NCBI GenBank assembly: GCA_958510825.1
Contig: OY294047.1
Coordinates: forward strand, 53,985,365 to 54,049,364
Reading direction: 5' to 3'
DNA from: Brachypterus glaber
Lineage: Eukaryota; Arthropoda; Insecta; Coleoptera; Kateretidae
DNA: 64,000 nt
Shown: positions 33,116 to 44,861 of the stretch, in pieces
How positions within the stretch are numbered: the stretch's first letter is position 1
How the letters are laid out: each line of letters begins with the position of its first letter
Position numbers and translations under genes: made by a program
The notes under the pieces: generated by a model
Seen by the model: the letters and a program-made list of their open reading frames with translations, nothing else
Told to the model about the DNA's origin: nothing
Database searches by the model: none

Positions 33116-34268
33116 ACATGTGTCTAAAAATGCATGGAAAATTCATAATATGGTTTATTTTTACAAAACATTAATAAATAAAATAAAAAACAATTAAAAA
33201 AAAAATTGCGAAAACCATATTTTTTTTTCAAAAAATAGAACAAAAAAAAATTGTTAATTTTAGGCAAATCATCCGGTCCGGTATAAAACTCTAAACAGAA
33301 AAAAATAACGTTTTGCAAACGTATTTTTTTCTGTGTTTTGTTACATAACACTATGTGTAATTAAATATATAATCGATGTTCCGATTCATTTCCATTTGTT
33401 TTTCTTGTTTTTCTATGGAAATATGTGATCTTCCACACGAAAAAGGATCAAGTGCTATGAATTAGGGTTGTCAACCGTCCTTTATTTTAAAGGACATTCC
33501 TTTATTTTCTTCTTTTGCCCTTTGTACTTTATAAAACTTTTAAAGGAAGCTAAAAGTCCTTTAAATATACGATTGATTTAAAATAAATATGGGACCCCTA
33601 GTCCCCGAAGGGTTAAAGGACACTTTAAATTTGTCATTTAAATTTGAGACTTTATAATAAATTATTGTGGGTCCATGTGTCACAATTATTTTTAAAGTCC
33701 AAACGTAAAACCAAACACTTAATAATTAATGTAAAGTAAGTAAAGTAAAAGCCCTTGTTAATGTTAGGCGGGCCTAACTTAGACCGTAGCGTAACACAGG
33801 TATGCATAAAAAAATCAGGTCTATTATATATGTGTATAACAAATAAAAAATAAATAAATCAATCAAAAAATTCAAAACAACTGTTTATAGCTTTTCTCGA
33901 TGAACTTCACATAAAAATGCGTTTTTATTTTCACGCAAGAGAAAGTTTCAACTGATTAACTTTTTTCACTTTTACTTTCCGGAAATTATTTAACGCATCA
34001 TAGAAAATTGACATTAGGTAAATATTTAAATAAACAATAATAATAATAACTTTCCCCTGACATAAGTAAAGTGGAAGTGCTTCAATTGCTTTTCCACTTT
34101 TGGTAAAAATGTTGGAAAATCTCTCTTCTCTAGCTTAAAGGGTTCGTTTGTTAACGTTACCGCTTACAATTTTTTCGGACGGACCGACCGAATCTTCTTT
34201 CTGTTATTTTTTTATAATTTTTTTTAATAGTTTTTGAACATTATGAACAGGAAAGCTATAAAACTTAG

Positions 34269-34415
34269 TGCATATTCACAGCCCCGCATAACAAACATAA
34301 TACATAAGAACGCGTTACCGTGATTTGCTTACAAGATTCATGACGGCACATCAAGCCAATCACGGCATCGCATTCTTATGTATTATGCGTTTTATGCGAG
34401 GCTGTGGATATGCCC
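34269..34415. mobile_element. TTAA-type palindromic MITE family L, copy 1
   Basis: A 147-bp palindrome with inner ends TTCACAGCCCCGCATAA and GCGAGGCTGTGGATATGCCC, flanked by TTAG on both sides. Copies at 57993 (flanked TTAA) and 60634 (TTAA/TTAC). Confidence 0.75.
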
Positions 34416-34688
34416 TTAGCTACATAATAATATCCTGTTTATGATAAACGTACAGCTTTTAAAATACGCGTTATGTATATATCTGCGTGAATTAAATTTT
34501 AAATTACGGCAAGGCTACTGTCAATGTCATTTTTGTTTTTTTTAATTAAAATACAAAAACAAGTCTAATTTATTAGTAATAAATTATAATTTAAGATATT
34601 AAGTAGAACTACGGGGTATTTCTTATAAAAGACTAAATTAAAGGGGGGTTTTAACCTCAAATAATTTTATTTCATGGCATCTAAGGGA

Positions 34689-34813
34689 GCGTTCAAGTAT
34701 TACGTAACACGCAGGGGGGGGTGGGGGGGTCTCGAAAATGTTACGCCGCGTTACATGGGGGGTGGGGGTTAACAATGGCCAAATTTCGCGTTACGTTATG
34801 CTTGAACGCTCCC
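34689..34813. mobile_element. Harbinger-like palindromic MITE related to family H
   Basis: GGGAGCGTTCAAGTATTACG and GTTATGCTTGAACGCTCCC ends, TAA on both sides, with a G-rich centre. The terminal 26 bp match family H, the centre does not. Confidence 0.8.
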
Positions 34814-35283
34814 TAATCCTAAGTTAAATGGAGAAGGGGGGGAGGGCAACATTGCAAGCAGTGAGTACCTAGAATCAATTGCACAGGGCTACGAAAAAAA
34901 AGTTTGGTTACGAAAAAAGTGCCATATTTGGAGTTTGTGACCCTGTAAAAAAATAACTAGGGTAGATATTTAAAATTTGCAAGTTATGGCATAAATCATT
35001 TTTATTTAGCAATATTTCCATAAAAAAAAATTCTGAAATTTTGCAGATTTTTGTTTTGGCCTTGAATGCATACAAAAAAACCGAAGGTGCGCTATATCTC
35101 AAGATTTTGAGGGTCAATAATTTTTTTTATTGCCATATTCGTTTTCAGCGCCCAAAAAAACGTAGATAAAAAATGTAGTCTGGTTTATAAAAAAACTAAC
35201 TTTATTTTTTTGTGGTCCTGTGTTATTTTTTTTGTGCCGCCAACGTTGTTGTAACAGAACTATAGATATATTATATCATGATA

Positions 35284-35410
35284 CAGATACAGCAGATCTA
35301 GTGAGTAAAACTTTGTATGGAACACGTGAGTAAATAAATAAATATCTCCCAGTCCAGATTATTTTTTTCTCGTGGGTAAAATCTTAGTTTACTCACTATA
35401 AATAATTATT
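35284..35410. repeat. hairpin repeat distantly related to family A
   Basis: Shares the layout GTGAGTAAA, TTTGTATGGAACAC, TCTCGTGGGTAAAATCTTAG and ACTCACTATAAATAATTATT with family A but is much diverged. Confidence 0.5.
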
Positions 35411-36164
35411 TATCTTCAGTGTTATGATAGGGAAAGTGATAATTCCACTCTCATTTTTAACGTTCCTTTTTGGTAGTTTTCGGCAGGTAGGGCAAAGCTA
35501 ACGACATTGACCCGCAATGGTAAAATAAGTGGGTCAAAATGTAGGTGACCCACTTTCTAACTGTTTCATTGTCAAGAACGCTGTGTCGATCGATTTTGTA
35601 GATGGCCATGGCCAACGATTGTGTTTTGTTTTTATTATCCGACTACTACAACGCAAAAGAAGAGTTATCTTTTTAATCTATGCATCGAGGGTTGAACCAA
35701 AATGTGTACATTTTTTTGAGTCTTTTAAAAATTTTTCAAGAATCTTGAAAATCTTGGTAATTTTCGAAATATAAAATCAGAAATCTCACCGAAAGGCTCA
35801 AAAAATCATAGATTTTTATGTAGAAAACAAATTACTTTTCAACAATACTCTGATAATACGGATGGCAGATAGAAAAATAGTGTTTATCCACGCCCATAAC
35901 TATAAACCACGGGTCTGTAAAAATAAACTGTTTAAACTTTGACACAGCCGTTTATAAAGTATACTGTTCTACTCGCGTATAATAGCTATTAATCAGGTGA
36001 TTACGCCACTCGCCTATCGGCTCATGTCGCAAAATTCACCCCATTAATTAATAGAAATTATCGATACGATAAAAATGATTGCATATGTTTTTGTAGGGGA
36101 TTAAACATTGTTTTTATTTATGCAAAAAAATTGTCCTACTATAAATAATGAGATATCGATAGTT

Positions 36165-36375
36165 TTTGTCCATTTTGCCCCCCTTGTCCTACGCTAATGA
36201 TAACCATATTTGATGTGACGCAAATAGAAAAGGTCCTGAATCGTTTGTTAAAAGAATTTTTAAAATCGTACATTCCGTTAAAAAGTTATAAGGTTTACAT
36301 ACCGACAGACAGACAGACATTTTTTTAACACCCACTTTTTTCACATTATCTCGACGTTTCATGACATTCTGAAGC
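36165..36375. repeat. dispersed C-rich/GACAGAC repeat remnant
   Basis: GTTTACATACCGACAGACAGA, ACACCCACTTTTTTCACATT and TCTCGACGTTTCATGACATT match 47640-47745 and loosely 7199-7380 and 10240-10450. Confidence 0.6.
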
Positions 36376-36689
36376 GGAACATGCAAATAAAATTAATTGT
36401 CCGGTCTCCACCCGTAAAATTAAGAACTGTCCTTTGAAATAAAGGACGGTTGGCAACCCGATGATGATGATTGCTAGACCAGTTTTCTAAGTGTAGGCAA
36501 TAAAAATTAAAGTGATTTTAGTGCGATTATTGCTAATTATTTCCTAGTCTCCGCATATATTTAGATTGCAGGGAAACATGCGTCAGGTTCACTGAACTAA
36601 TATCAATTTTTGATTAACTAAGACTGAATACAGATCCGGACTGTCAAACTGACACCAACCGGGCCTGGCTACAGATGGGGGGAACGCGA

Positions 36690-37113
36690 TGTAATGGCGA
36701 TTTCTCCCATTAGATTAGACAGGGACAAAAGTTCTGCTCAAAAAGGATAGAAGACATACATACACTCCCACTTCCACCCAACCAAACAAATTCTGTATTT
36801 GTTCTTTGTTGAACAAATACAATATTTACTTGGCCGGGCGAAAAGTGTAACTATATTATTTTTATTAAAGAAATTACTGGCGCCATCTAAATTTTAGTAG
36901 AATTATCTTATTCTACAGATTCACATTAGCTATGTTCGTTCGTGCCGCTCAGTGCTACACTTTCCGGCCAACCAAATAAATACTGTATTTGTTGTATGAA
37001 AAACAAATACAGTATTTATTTGGTTGGCTGGAAAGTGTAGCACAAATGAGATAGAGATAGGGTAGATGTCTTTTGTTTCATAATTCTAGTTGTAGAGAGC
37101 TCCATTATAATTG
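36690..37113 (+). mobile_element. family I element with two related hairpins, copy 1
   Basis: Hairpin 1 near 36775-36843 (CCAACCAAACAAATTCTGTA opposite AATACAATATTTACTTGGCC). Hairpin 2 has 40-bp arms with one mismatch (36954-36993 and 37002-37041, GCTACACTTTCCGGCCAACC at the outside) and an 8-nt loop. An inverted full copy lies at 62535-62960. Confidence 0.85.
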
Positions 37114-37199
37114 TTTCCCTTTAGCTTCTCGACGTTTTACATGAAAAAAAAGCTTTAAGCTACACTGAAATTGTAGCACTACAGACCCGAGCTAAAGAC

Positions 37200-37262
37200 T
37201 TTTTTATTTTATTTATTTTTATAGTGTACATTTATACTGTAGCATGAGAGCCCCAACAATAC
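37200..37262 (-). mobile_element. LINE 3' tail
   Basis: On the minus strand GGGGCTCTCATGCTACAGTA, then AATGTACACT and AATAAATAAAATAAA, like the phrase before the microsatellite at 26674. Confidence 0.45.
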
Positions 37263-38429
37263 TAATCTTGTGCCGGATTTCTTCATTAATTTTGAAACTA
37301 GTTTTCTTATTTTTCATACTTTTCTTTAGAATTTGATTTGATTATTCCATTATCTCTTATATCAATGTAGAATGCAGAATCTGATTATTAATTTTGATAT
37401 TCTAAAATATTTTTAACTTTTTTTACAAAAATTTCGAAAAAAATTGACAATGACTTTACATCTGAACTTAAGTTTTCTTGTCTAAAGTTCTCGGTTGAGA
37501 TTTTATTTGGTAGAAATTAAGATGGGATAAACATTATTGCTATATAAATTTCCACAAAATAAAAATATATTTTTTTTTATTTTTTTTTGTTTAAAGACTG
37601 GTTTTAATATTTTTGGTACTGGGCTCTTTTGCGGGGTCAGACTGTCCAGGTGGCTAGGGCCACTCCGACCCTGTCTAAATGTCGTTCAACTCTCCTAAAA
37701 TAATTTATTATACTATAGAACATAGTATATCAGGGCCATAAACTGGGCTGCACTGGAAACTTTTGTAAGATATCTACACACAAAAAAATATTAATTGCAA
37801 AACACAATACTTCCCCAATTAGGAAACGTAAAGTACGCAAAATTCGGCCATTTTTAACCGGTTATTGCTTCCGTGTTTTAACCCAAAACCGGTCTGATGT
37901 AATTTCCGCAACCGCTTAACCGAAAACCGGTTATTGGCTATGGTTTTCCATCTCTAATTTGTGTTTGTTTAGAGGATTTAGTAAACTGTTAACCACGCCG
38001 TGTCCAATAAAATTTGCAAGGAATCCGTCTCTTTAGGCCCAGATCACTGTTAAAAATGTGATCCAAAAACATTTTATAAGTTTTATAAGATTATTATTTT
38101 TTAAGTGTTACATAATATTTTTACTGACACCCACCCCCTTTGTAACGCGGCGTAACGTTTTCAATATGATGTTTTTTTGATGTAGAATCATCAGTCAATT
38201 TTTTGTGGTATCGCCGCGGCGATTTACCTGTGTGTATCTCTTTCTCTGTTTAATTGATGAGTTAAAAAAAGAAAGAAATACATATTCACCTAACTTGGTT
38301 AGTAACCGCTGTTCCACAAAAAATCGGCTACCATAAGACTGCAAACACCGTTTATATATATTTTTTTTTGAAAAAAAAACAAATTTTTATCATTTACATT
38401 GTCTTACCTATGGCATAGTGTCGTTGACG
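37263..38429. other. AT-rich unassigned sequence
   Basis: 38125-38160 holds a GTAACGCGGCGTAACGTTTT phrase resembling the inside of the element at 34689. Otherwise nothing recognised. Confidence 0.35.
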
Positions 38430-38573
38430 CAGGCGCGTGCGTGGCCTACGCGGATCGTGAGGTAGCGCCTCTTCCACAGGACTTAACTGTACCTGGTGAT
38501 GTTTTTATGGCGTCTCACCTCGCCCTCTTTGATGGTCTAGATCAGGGTGAAGATTTTGTTCGTACCCTGGCAC
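38430..38573 (+). CDS. candidate internal coding exon of an unknown gene
   Basis: A GC-richer island in AT-rich DNA. The plus frame reads VVDAGACVAYADREVAPLPQ, DLTVPGDVFMASHLALFDGL and DQGEDFVRTLARKKQ without stops, ending AAACAG|GTACCT, a plausible phase-0 donor. An acceptor-like TTACCTATGGCATAG lies just upstream (about 38419). The opposite strand has stops in all frames over the island. The residues look protein-like but I do not recognise the family. No neighbouring exon was found in the window. Confidence 0.42.
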
Positions 38574-38579
38574 GTAAAA

Positions 38580-39589
38580 AACAGGTACCTACTGTTATAA
38601 AAAATGAATAAAACAAAACTCGGAACAAAATATAACACACACTGAAAAAAAGGATCCTTTGCGGTAATGGCATATGAAATTAGGCCAAATGCTTCGCTCT
38701 CTTGAATATGTCCAAAAGCGCCTTCTCTTAACATGAAAATATAATTCACTTGTCAAAATCTTTCAGATTCTTTAACTTAAAATTCTGTATTGTGTGAAAT
38801 GCAAGTGGTCTTTTTCCAAACGAAAACATCTTGGGCCAAAATATTGAAAATTATTTAATTTTTAACAATCTTAAAACAAGATAAATGGTTTTTGCCTCAA
38901 ATGCGCCAGGTCCAAGAGAATTTTAAAAATATTTCAAAAGCCACACTTTTCTTGGGACAAGATAAATACTTTTGTTTAAAGATACACATCTTTTAAGCTA
39001 AAAGAATAACTGCCAAGAGTGTTGACTACTTTGAGTCAAGAACGTAATTTTTTTCAGTGCACTGATAGACAAATCTAAAAAATGTTAAGATAACTTATGA
39101 TCATTAATCGGAATAAATTCAGTTATGACTCATCAACGTTGAAAATAAACAGAGAAACATAGGCTTAAGGAATAATTTTGCCGAATTATGAGGGAAATTT
39201 TGATAAAGGTCACTAAATCGAAACATTTGACGACTAATTTGTTACACACAACAATATTGAATATACATATTAACTATAAATATGTAAATATATCGGTGTT
39301 TTTCGAAGAAAATAAAAATGTAAATATTTAAAACCTCGCGTCAACGATAGAATCGATGCGGCGCCTATGCGAGCACTGGAAATTCGCCGATGAGTGCTTA
39401 TGATCGTTTCAGTTGCCATTTTTGACCATAGATTTATACCATTGTTTTTTTTATGAGGAAAAGTACTATTTTGTTGATAGTACTATTATTTATTGTACCT
39501 ATTTAAAACAATAAGTTATTCTATCATTCCAATAAATATCATGAATGTTGAACTCTGCTACTTTCTAGGCTATCACGACTTCAGAGGGC
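38580..39589. other. AT-rich unassigned sequence
   Basis: No open frame or window repeat is recognised. 39345-39400 is briefly GC-richer (CGATGCGGCGCCTATGCGAG). Confidence 0.35.
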
Positions 39590-41375
39590 CACCACGTTAC
39601 CCACCTACCCATTGGTATTTAATACTTTACTTGTGATATTAAATACTGCAATGTGTGTATTGTATAAAAAATGTTGTCATACTAACATAGAGACCGTGCT
39701 GATACATTTGGATCCCCACGCAACATCTGTTTATTAATACTGTAATATTTGGTAAATTTTGACTTAAATCAGGTTCAAAATTCACTTTACCTTACCCCTG
39801 TTACTGAAAAAGAAGTTTCCGACATAATTACCTCTGTCTACAATAAAAAGTCTGCTGGCGCTGATGACATACCATGCTGTTTACTACGAGATGCAATTCC
39901 TTATGTACTGTCTCCTTTAACTTGGAACAGCGTATAATTGGATAAAATCTTAGGGAGAAAACAATATGTTAAAGTAAGCAGCATGGGGATGTATACAAAA
40001 TCAGAAACTAAACCTGTTTTGACTGGAGTTCCACAAGGTAGTATACTGGGTCCATTGCTGTTTATTATTTATATTAATGATATTGCATGTCGATAGCTCT
40101 AACCAAATGACAGATTGGTGTAACAGCAATGGCCTTGTATTAAACTCAAACAAAACAGGTTTAGTGCTTTTTTCTCCAAATCACTATAAGGCAGACTTCA
40201 GTATTTTAGTGAAAGCTTCAGGGCAGATAATTCAACAGAGCCAAAGTATTAAGTTTTTAGGAGTTACTTTAGACGAACATCTAACTTGGCAACCTCATGT
40301 TGAAAATATTGTCAAAAAATTGGCAAGTAAAAATTTTGCTATTTTTCAACTGAGAAAATATGTAAACTCCGAAACCTTGCTTACTTTTTACTATGGTTCT
40401 GTTAATTCTATTCTTAACTATGCCATTATTTGTTGGGGAAATAGCTCTGAAATTGAAAAGGTATTTACTCTCCAAAAGAGAATAATCAGAACTATGTTTA
40501 CGTTGCCTATAAGACAATCATGCAGACAATATTTTAAAGATTATGGCATACTAACGGTTGCGTGTTTGTATATATATATAGTCTGCTTGTGTACGTTAGA
40601 GAAAATATTAGTAATTTCGACACTTGTGGAGACATAAATAGATATGAAACCAGGAATTCAAAAAACCTTTATTTACCAAAAAAAAGACTGGTTCAAGTTA
40701 GTAAAGGTCCGCAGGCATTAGGTATCAGACTATATAACCATCTTCCAGATAGATTAAAAAGTATGAAAAGCTTCAAACAATTTAAGTGGCAAGTCAAATC
40801 ACTACTTAAAGATTATGCATTTTATTCAGTTCAAGAATTTTTAACTACTGTGATATTGTAAATTATATATTATTATTATTATTATTTAATCCATGTTTTT
40901 ACTATGTATATACTTTTGTACTTTTTTATACTTGTTTTACAAATTAATTTATTTTTTTTTCTTTTTATATTTATATTTATATGTGACAAATTCCGATACC
41001 TTGTAGGTCAAATGGAAATAAATAAATTATTATTATTATTATTATTATTATAAATTATATCACAGTTATAGTTTGGTATACTTTAAGTTGTAGTTGTTGT
41101 CTTATTGTTCTAGTTTAAAGTATGTTACAGTATTTAGTAAAATAACAATCGGTAAATAATACCGAAATTTTGATTAGTAATAATACAGAGAAAAGTAAAA
41201 AAAGAATCGATTATTTTGTCAGTGTGTAATTGTGTGTGGTTGAAATCTTTATATTATTACTAATCAAAATTTTGGTATTATTTACCGATTGTTAATTTGT
41301 CTGAATACTGTAACATACTTTAAACTAGATCAGTAATACAACTTAACAACAACACAAAGTATACCATACTATGGT
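39590..41375. mobile_element. repeat family R (long inverted repeat), split by a LINE insertion
   Basis: 39590-39758 and 41052-41375 are halves of one element: their joined order matches, in reverse complement, the uninterrupted copy at 54040-54370. The right half has arms of about 130 bp (41066-41195 and 41250-41375) around AATCGATTATTTTGTCAGTG. Confidence 0.8.
39759..41051 (+). mobile_element. non-LTR retrotransposon with internally deleted reverse transcriptase
   Basis: Frames read PVTEKEVSDIITSVYNKKSA, GADDIPCCLLRDAIPYVLSP, then [20 protein letters not shown] (the RT motif before the catalytic YADD), then directly WCNSNGLVLNSNKTGLVLFS, SIKFLGVTLDEHLTW, LRKYVNSETLLTFYYGSVNS and RLYNHLPDRLKSMKSFKQFK. 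Two deletions remove finger sequence and the YADD catalytic block; a frameshift lies near 40560. The 3' UTR ends GGAAATAAATAAATTATTAT with a (ATT)n tail. AAATT flanks both ends (39754-39758, 41052-41056). Dead element of CR1/jockey-like type. Confidence 0.87.
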
Positions 41376-43256
41376 CTGTAAGTCCCAGAAGATGGGACAA
41401 AAAACATAGTTGTACATTTTTTGTTGCTGTTAATACATAAATACTTTTTTTAATCATTCTTAATACAAACAAAAGTAGAGAATGTTTAAGCTTTAAAACA
41501 AAAAAGAATCAGTCAAATCCATTAATTAGTTTTGGAAATATTTGAATTTAAAAAATGGAAATTTTTGAGGTGTCCGGAATTTAATGTCCGGGAGTATATA
41601 ATTTTTCCAAAATTGTTTCGACAAAAAAATTAAAAGTTAATTCATATTTTTGTTTAATATAAAACTTCTTAAATGAATCATTCATTTAAAAACTGATTAG
41701 ATGAATACTAAGTTAAATAATTCAATGTGATGACTATATAATAGCATAATGGGGGATATGATATAATTTTTATACAAAAGTGGGTCAGCCCGTCAAAAAA
41801 TTAAACCAGACAAGGTTATGGCTCCAACTAGATAATTCGCAAATTATTTAAATTAAATTATCCATTTTTAATTATTGATTATAATAACTATTTTTGATTA
41901 TAGTGCTGAAAACCATCTCGGACTTTTTACATCGGCACTCAGTGCTACTAAGAGTGCCGATGTATTGAAAACTTCGCCGAAAAGTCAAAATCTTTGACCA
42001 CGTTTTTTTCACATTTCTCGACGTTTTAGACGAAATAGAGTCGAAATCAGTAAAAAAAAAATTTGCGTCCGTCTATCTGTCTGTCTGGGTGTAAACTCTA
42101 TAACTCCATTTCTACATGAGATATCGACTTGCGGTTTTTTGCATATTGTTTCTTATCGTATTCCAAAGAGCTGATTAGATTTTGGGGGTTTAAAGTATGT
42201 TACAGTATTTAGTAAAATAACAATCGGTAAATAATACCGAAATTTTGATTAGTAATAATACAGAGAAAAGTAAAAAAAGAATCGATTATTTTGTCAGTGT
42301 GTAATTGTGTGTGGTTGAAATCTTTATATTATTACTAATCAAAATTTTGGTATTATTTACCGATTGTTAATTTGTCTGAATACTGTAACATACTTTAAAC
42401 TAGATCAGTAATACAACTTAACAACAAGTATACCATACTATGGTCTGCAAGTCCCAGAAGATGGGACAAAAAACTTAGCTGTACATTTTTTGTTGCTGTT
42501 AATACATAAATACTTTTTTTAATCATTCTTAATACAAACAAAAGTAGAGAATGTTTAAGCTTTAAAACAAAAAAGAATCAGTCAAATACATTAATTAGTT
42601 TTGGAAATATTTGAATTTAAAAAATGGAAATTTTTGAGGTGTCCGGAATTTAATGTCCGGGAGTATATAATTTTTCCAAAATTGTTTCGACAAAAAAATT
42701 AAAAGTTAATTCATATTTTTGTTTAATATAAAACTTCTTAAATGAATCATTCATTTAAAAACTGATTAGATGAATACTAAGTTAAATAATTCAATGTGAT
42801 GACTATATAATAGCATAATGGGGGATATGATATAATTTTTATACAAAAGTGGGTCAGCCCGTCAAAAAATTAAACCAGACAAGGTTATGGCTCCAACTAG
42901 ATAATTCGCAAATTATTTAAATTAAATTATCCATTTTTAATTATTGATTATAATAACTATTTTTGATTATAGTGCTGAAAACCATCTCGGACTTTTTACA
43001 TCGGCACTCAGTGCTACTAAGAGTGCCGATGTATTGAAAACTTCGCCGAAAAGTCAAAATCTTTGACCACGTTTTTTTCACATTTCTCGACGTTTTAGAC
43101 GAAATAGAGTCGAAATCAGTAAAAAAAAAATTTGCGTCCGTCTATCTGTCTGTCTGGGTGTAAACTCTATAACTCCATTTCTACATGAGATATCGACTTG
43201 CGGTTTTTTGCATATTGTTTCTTATCGTATTCCAAAGAGCTGATTAGATTTTGGGG
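41113..43256. repeat. 1,075-bp direct tandem duplication
   Basis: 41113-42187 and 42188-43256 are near identical: both start GTTTAAAGTATGTTACAGTA and end GATTAGATTTTGGGG. A 6-bp ACACAA-type deletion and a few substitutions (GTCTGTAAG/GTCTGCAAG, CAAATCCATT/CAAATACATT) separate them. Each unit holds most of the R inverted repeat, about 550 bp of unassigned sequence and the first 260 bp of a minus-strand K repeat. Confidence 0.92.
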
Positions 43257-43700
43257 GTAAACGATTGGGGGTAAAGGGGTATTAATAGGGTAAAACTCCT
43301 ATTTTTAGCGTTTTTTGTTTATAATTAAGGCAATTATTATTGTATTTGATTAATTTAGTACTTATATAAAAGATAATTTTAAATAGGTCAAAAAAATTTA
43401 TAAACAACGTTTTCCTAAAACGCATTGTTTTCGAGATATTGGCGTTTACAGCAGTAAAAGGTTTTTTTAGCATATCTCACATATTTATAACCCGATTTCA
43501 AAAAATTATATTTTAAATAAAAGCTCTTTTTAAGCCCTATAAAAAATGTTATATAAAGTTTTTTGCTAGAATATAATGTTTTAAAGATACAGAATTTAAA
43601 ATCAAACAAAACACCTAGTTTGAAATTTGCAAACTAGATGGCTCTAGTGTACAATAGAGCCGATGTTTTGACAGGGTGCTTGCAACGTTTCATCTAGTTT
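42998..43700 (-). repeat. repeat family K, copy 3 (full length)
   Basis: Runs from the hairpin ACATCGGCACTCAGTGC to CATCTAGTTT. The truncated partner of the tandem duplication (41929-42187) has only its first 260 bp. Confidence 0.85.
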
Positions 43701-44329
43701 ATATTAAATTATACATTTTTAATTATTGTGCTGAAAACCATCTTGGATTTTTTTTGAAGATAGTCCACTATCTTGCAAGCATATTCTTACTACGAAAAAA
43801 GTTGCATTTAACTTTTTATTTAGAAGCTAGCCGTTAAGCCGGTTTTAACCCGAAAGCTTAGATTTAAGCCTGTAAAATTTTTATGCTGGCGCCTTCGCCA
43901 ATTTTGTAAATTGGGGTTTCAACATTTTCTCATTAGAAGACTCCCTGAGGTGCAGGCATTTTCAGATTTCCAGCTGTTTGGGAAGTCTAAAAAAACTTCC
44001 GGAAGGACAGACAGTTAAAAAAAATAAAAATTTTAAAATAAAATAAAAAAAAAATCGAATTTTTATCCTATAGGTAGAGGATCTAATACAGTATAGGTAG
44101 TATAGAGAGATTAGATAGATAAGTAACCTACCGTAGATCAACCTATCTAGCTATCTCTCTATACTGAAGTAAGCAGGGTGTTTAAAAAATAAATTTTTGG
44201 GTTATTTATTAGAAGTTAAACGCCACAGGTAATACGAAATAAAGAAGTAGTGTCCATTATACTGCTGATAAAAAATTAAGCCGGGTCATTAAAAAAAAAC
44301 CTCTATAGGTCAGGTTTTGTACCTAGAAT
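43701..44329. other. unassigned sequence with a loose palindrome
   Basis: 44090-44168 has AGTATAGAGAGATTAGATAG opposite TAGCTATCTCTCTATACT. No gene. Confidence 0.4.
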
Positions 44330-44337
44330 CTAGTTAC

Positions 44338-44861
44338 CAACGAACTAACAACTCTTCTCTCTAGAACCATTTTTCCAATATGAAGGGGCAGTCGCTCAAG
44401 GTCGAAAACTTGGAATATTAATAAGGACGCCAAACTGTACAAACCTACCAAATTGGAACTCTCCTTGACCTTTTGCAAGTTAGAACCTACCAAGTGCCTG
44501 GACTAGGATAGAATAGCACAAATTGATAAAAAAATACTAGAAATCCTCATCAACATTAATGCCATATCTAGAGAGGAGATATAGGATCTATTACATTGAG
44601 GTAGCTCCAACGAACTACTAAGTCTTCTCTCTAGAATACGCATACCGTTAATATAAAGTATCGTCAACATTTCGGTTTGTTTGTAAACAAATAGTAGGTA
44701 TATTCAGGCCTGAACAATAACAATTACCAGTAACTGTTATTGTTGTCTCTGCTAGAACAAAGCTGTGCGAGTAAGACAGACAAATGTATATGTTGGCTAC
44801 GTTTTTTTCAGTTTTTACAAATGAAATACCTATTCTAGAGAGAAGAGTTATTAGTTCGTTG
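44338..44861 (+). mobile_element. hAT-like MITE family B, composite copy with captured sequence
   Basis: A lone left TIR (CAACGAACTAACAACTCTTC, 44338-44366) is followed by about 240 bp of foreign sequence and then a full B element (about 44611-44861). CTAGTTAC is duplicated outside the whole block (44330-44337 and 44862-44869), so the outermost TIRs appear to have been used as a unit. Confidence 0.78.

Larger units (their letters stand above)
33466..36459. mobile_element. possible 3-kb non-autonomous element with self-complementary TIRs
   Basis: The left end GGGTTGTCAACCGTCCTTTA (33466) and right end TAAAGGACGGTTGGCAACCC (36440) are inverted copies, each followed inward by a T/A-rich AAAGGACA arm that makes the TIR self-complementary. 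hAT elements often have such CAGGGTTG-type ends, but no 8-bp duplication is evident and no transposase is inside. It contains nested elements at 34269, 34689 and 35284. Confidence 0.5.

Noticed and set aside
38399..38590. Minus-strand exon between GTGCCAG and ATAG|GTAAGA at the same island
   Set aside because: All three minus frames contain stops across the island, whereas the plus frame is open.
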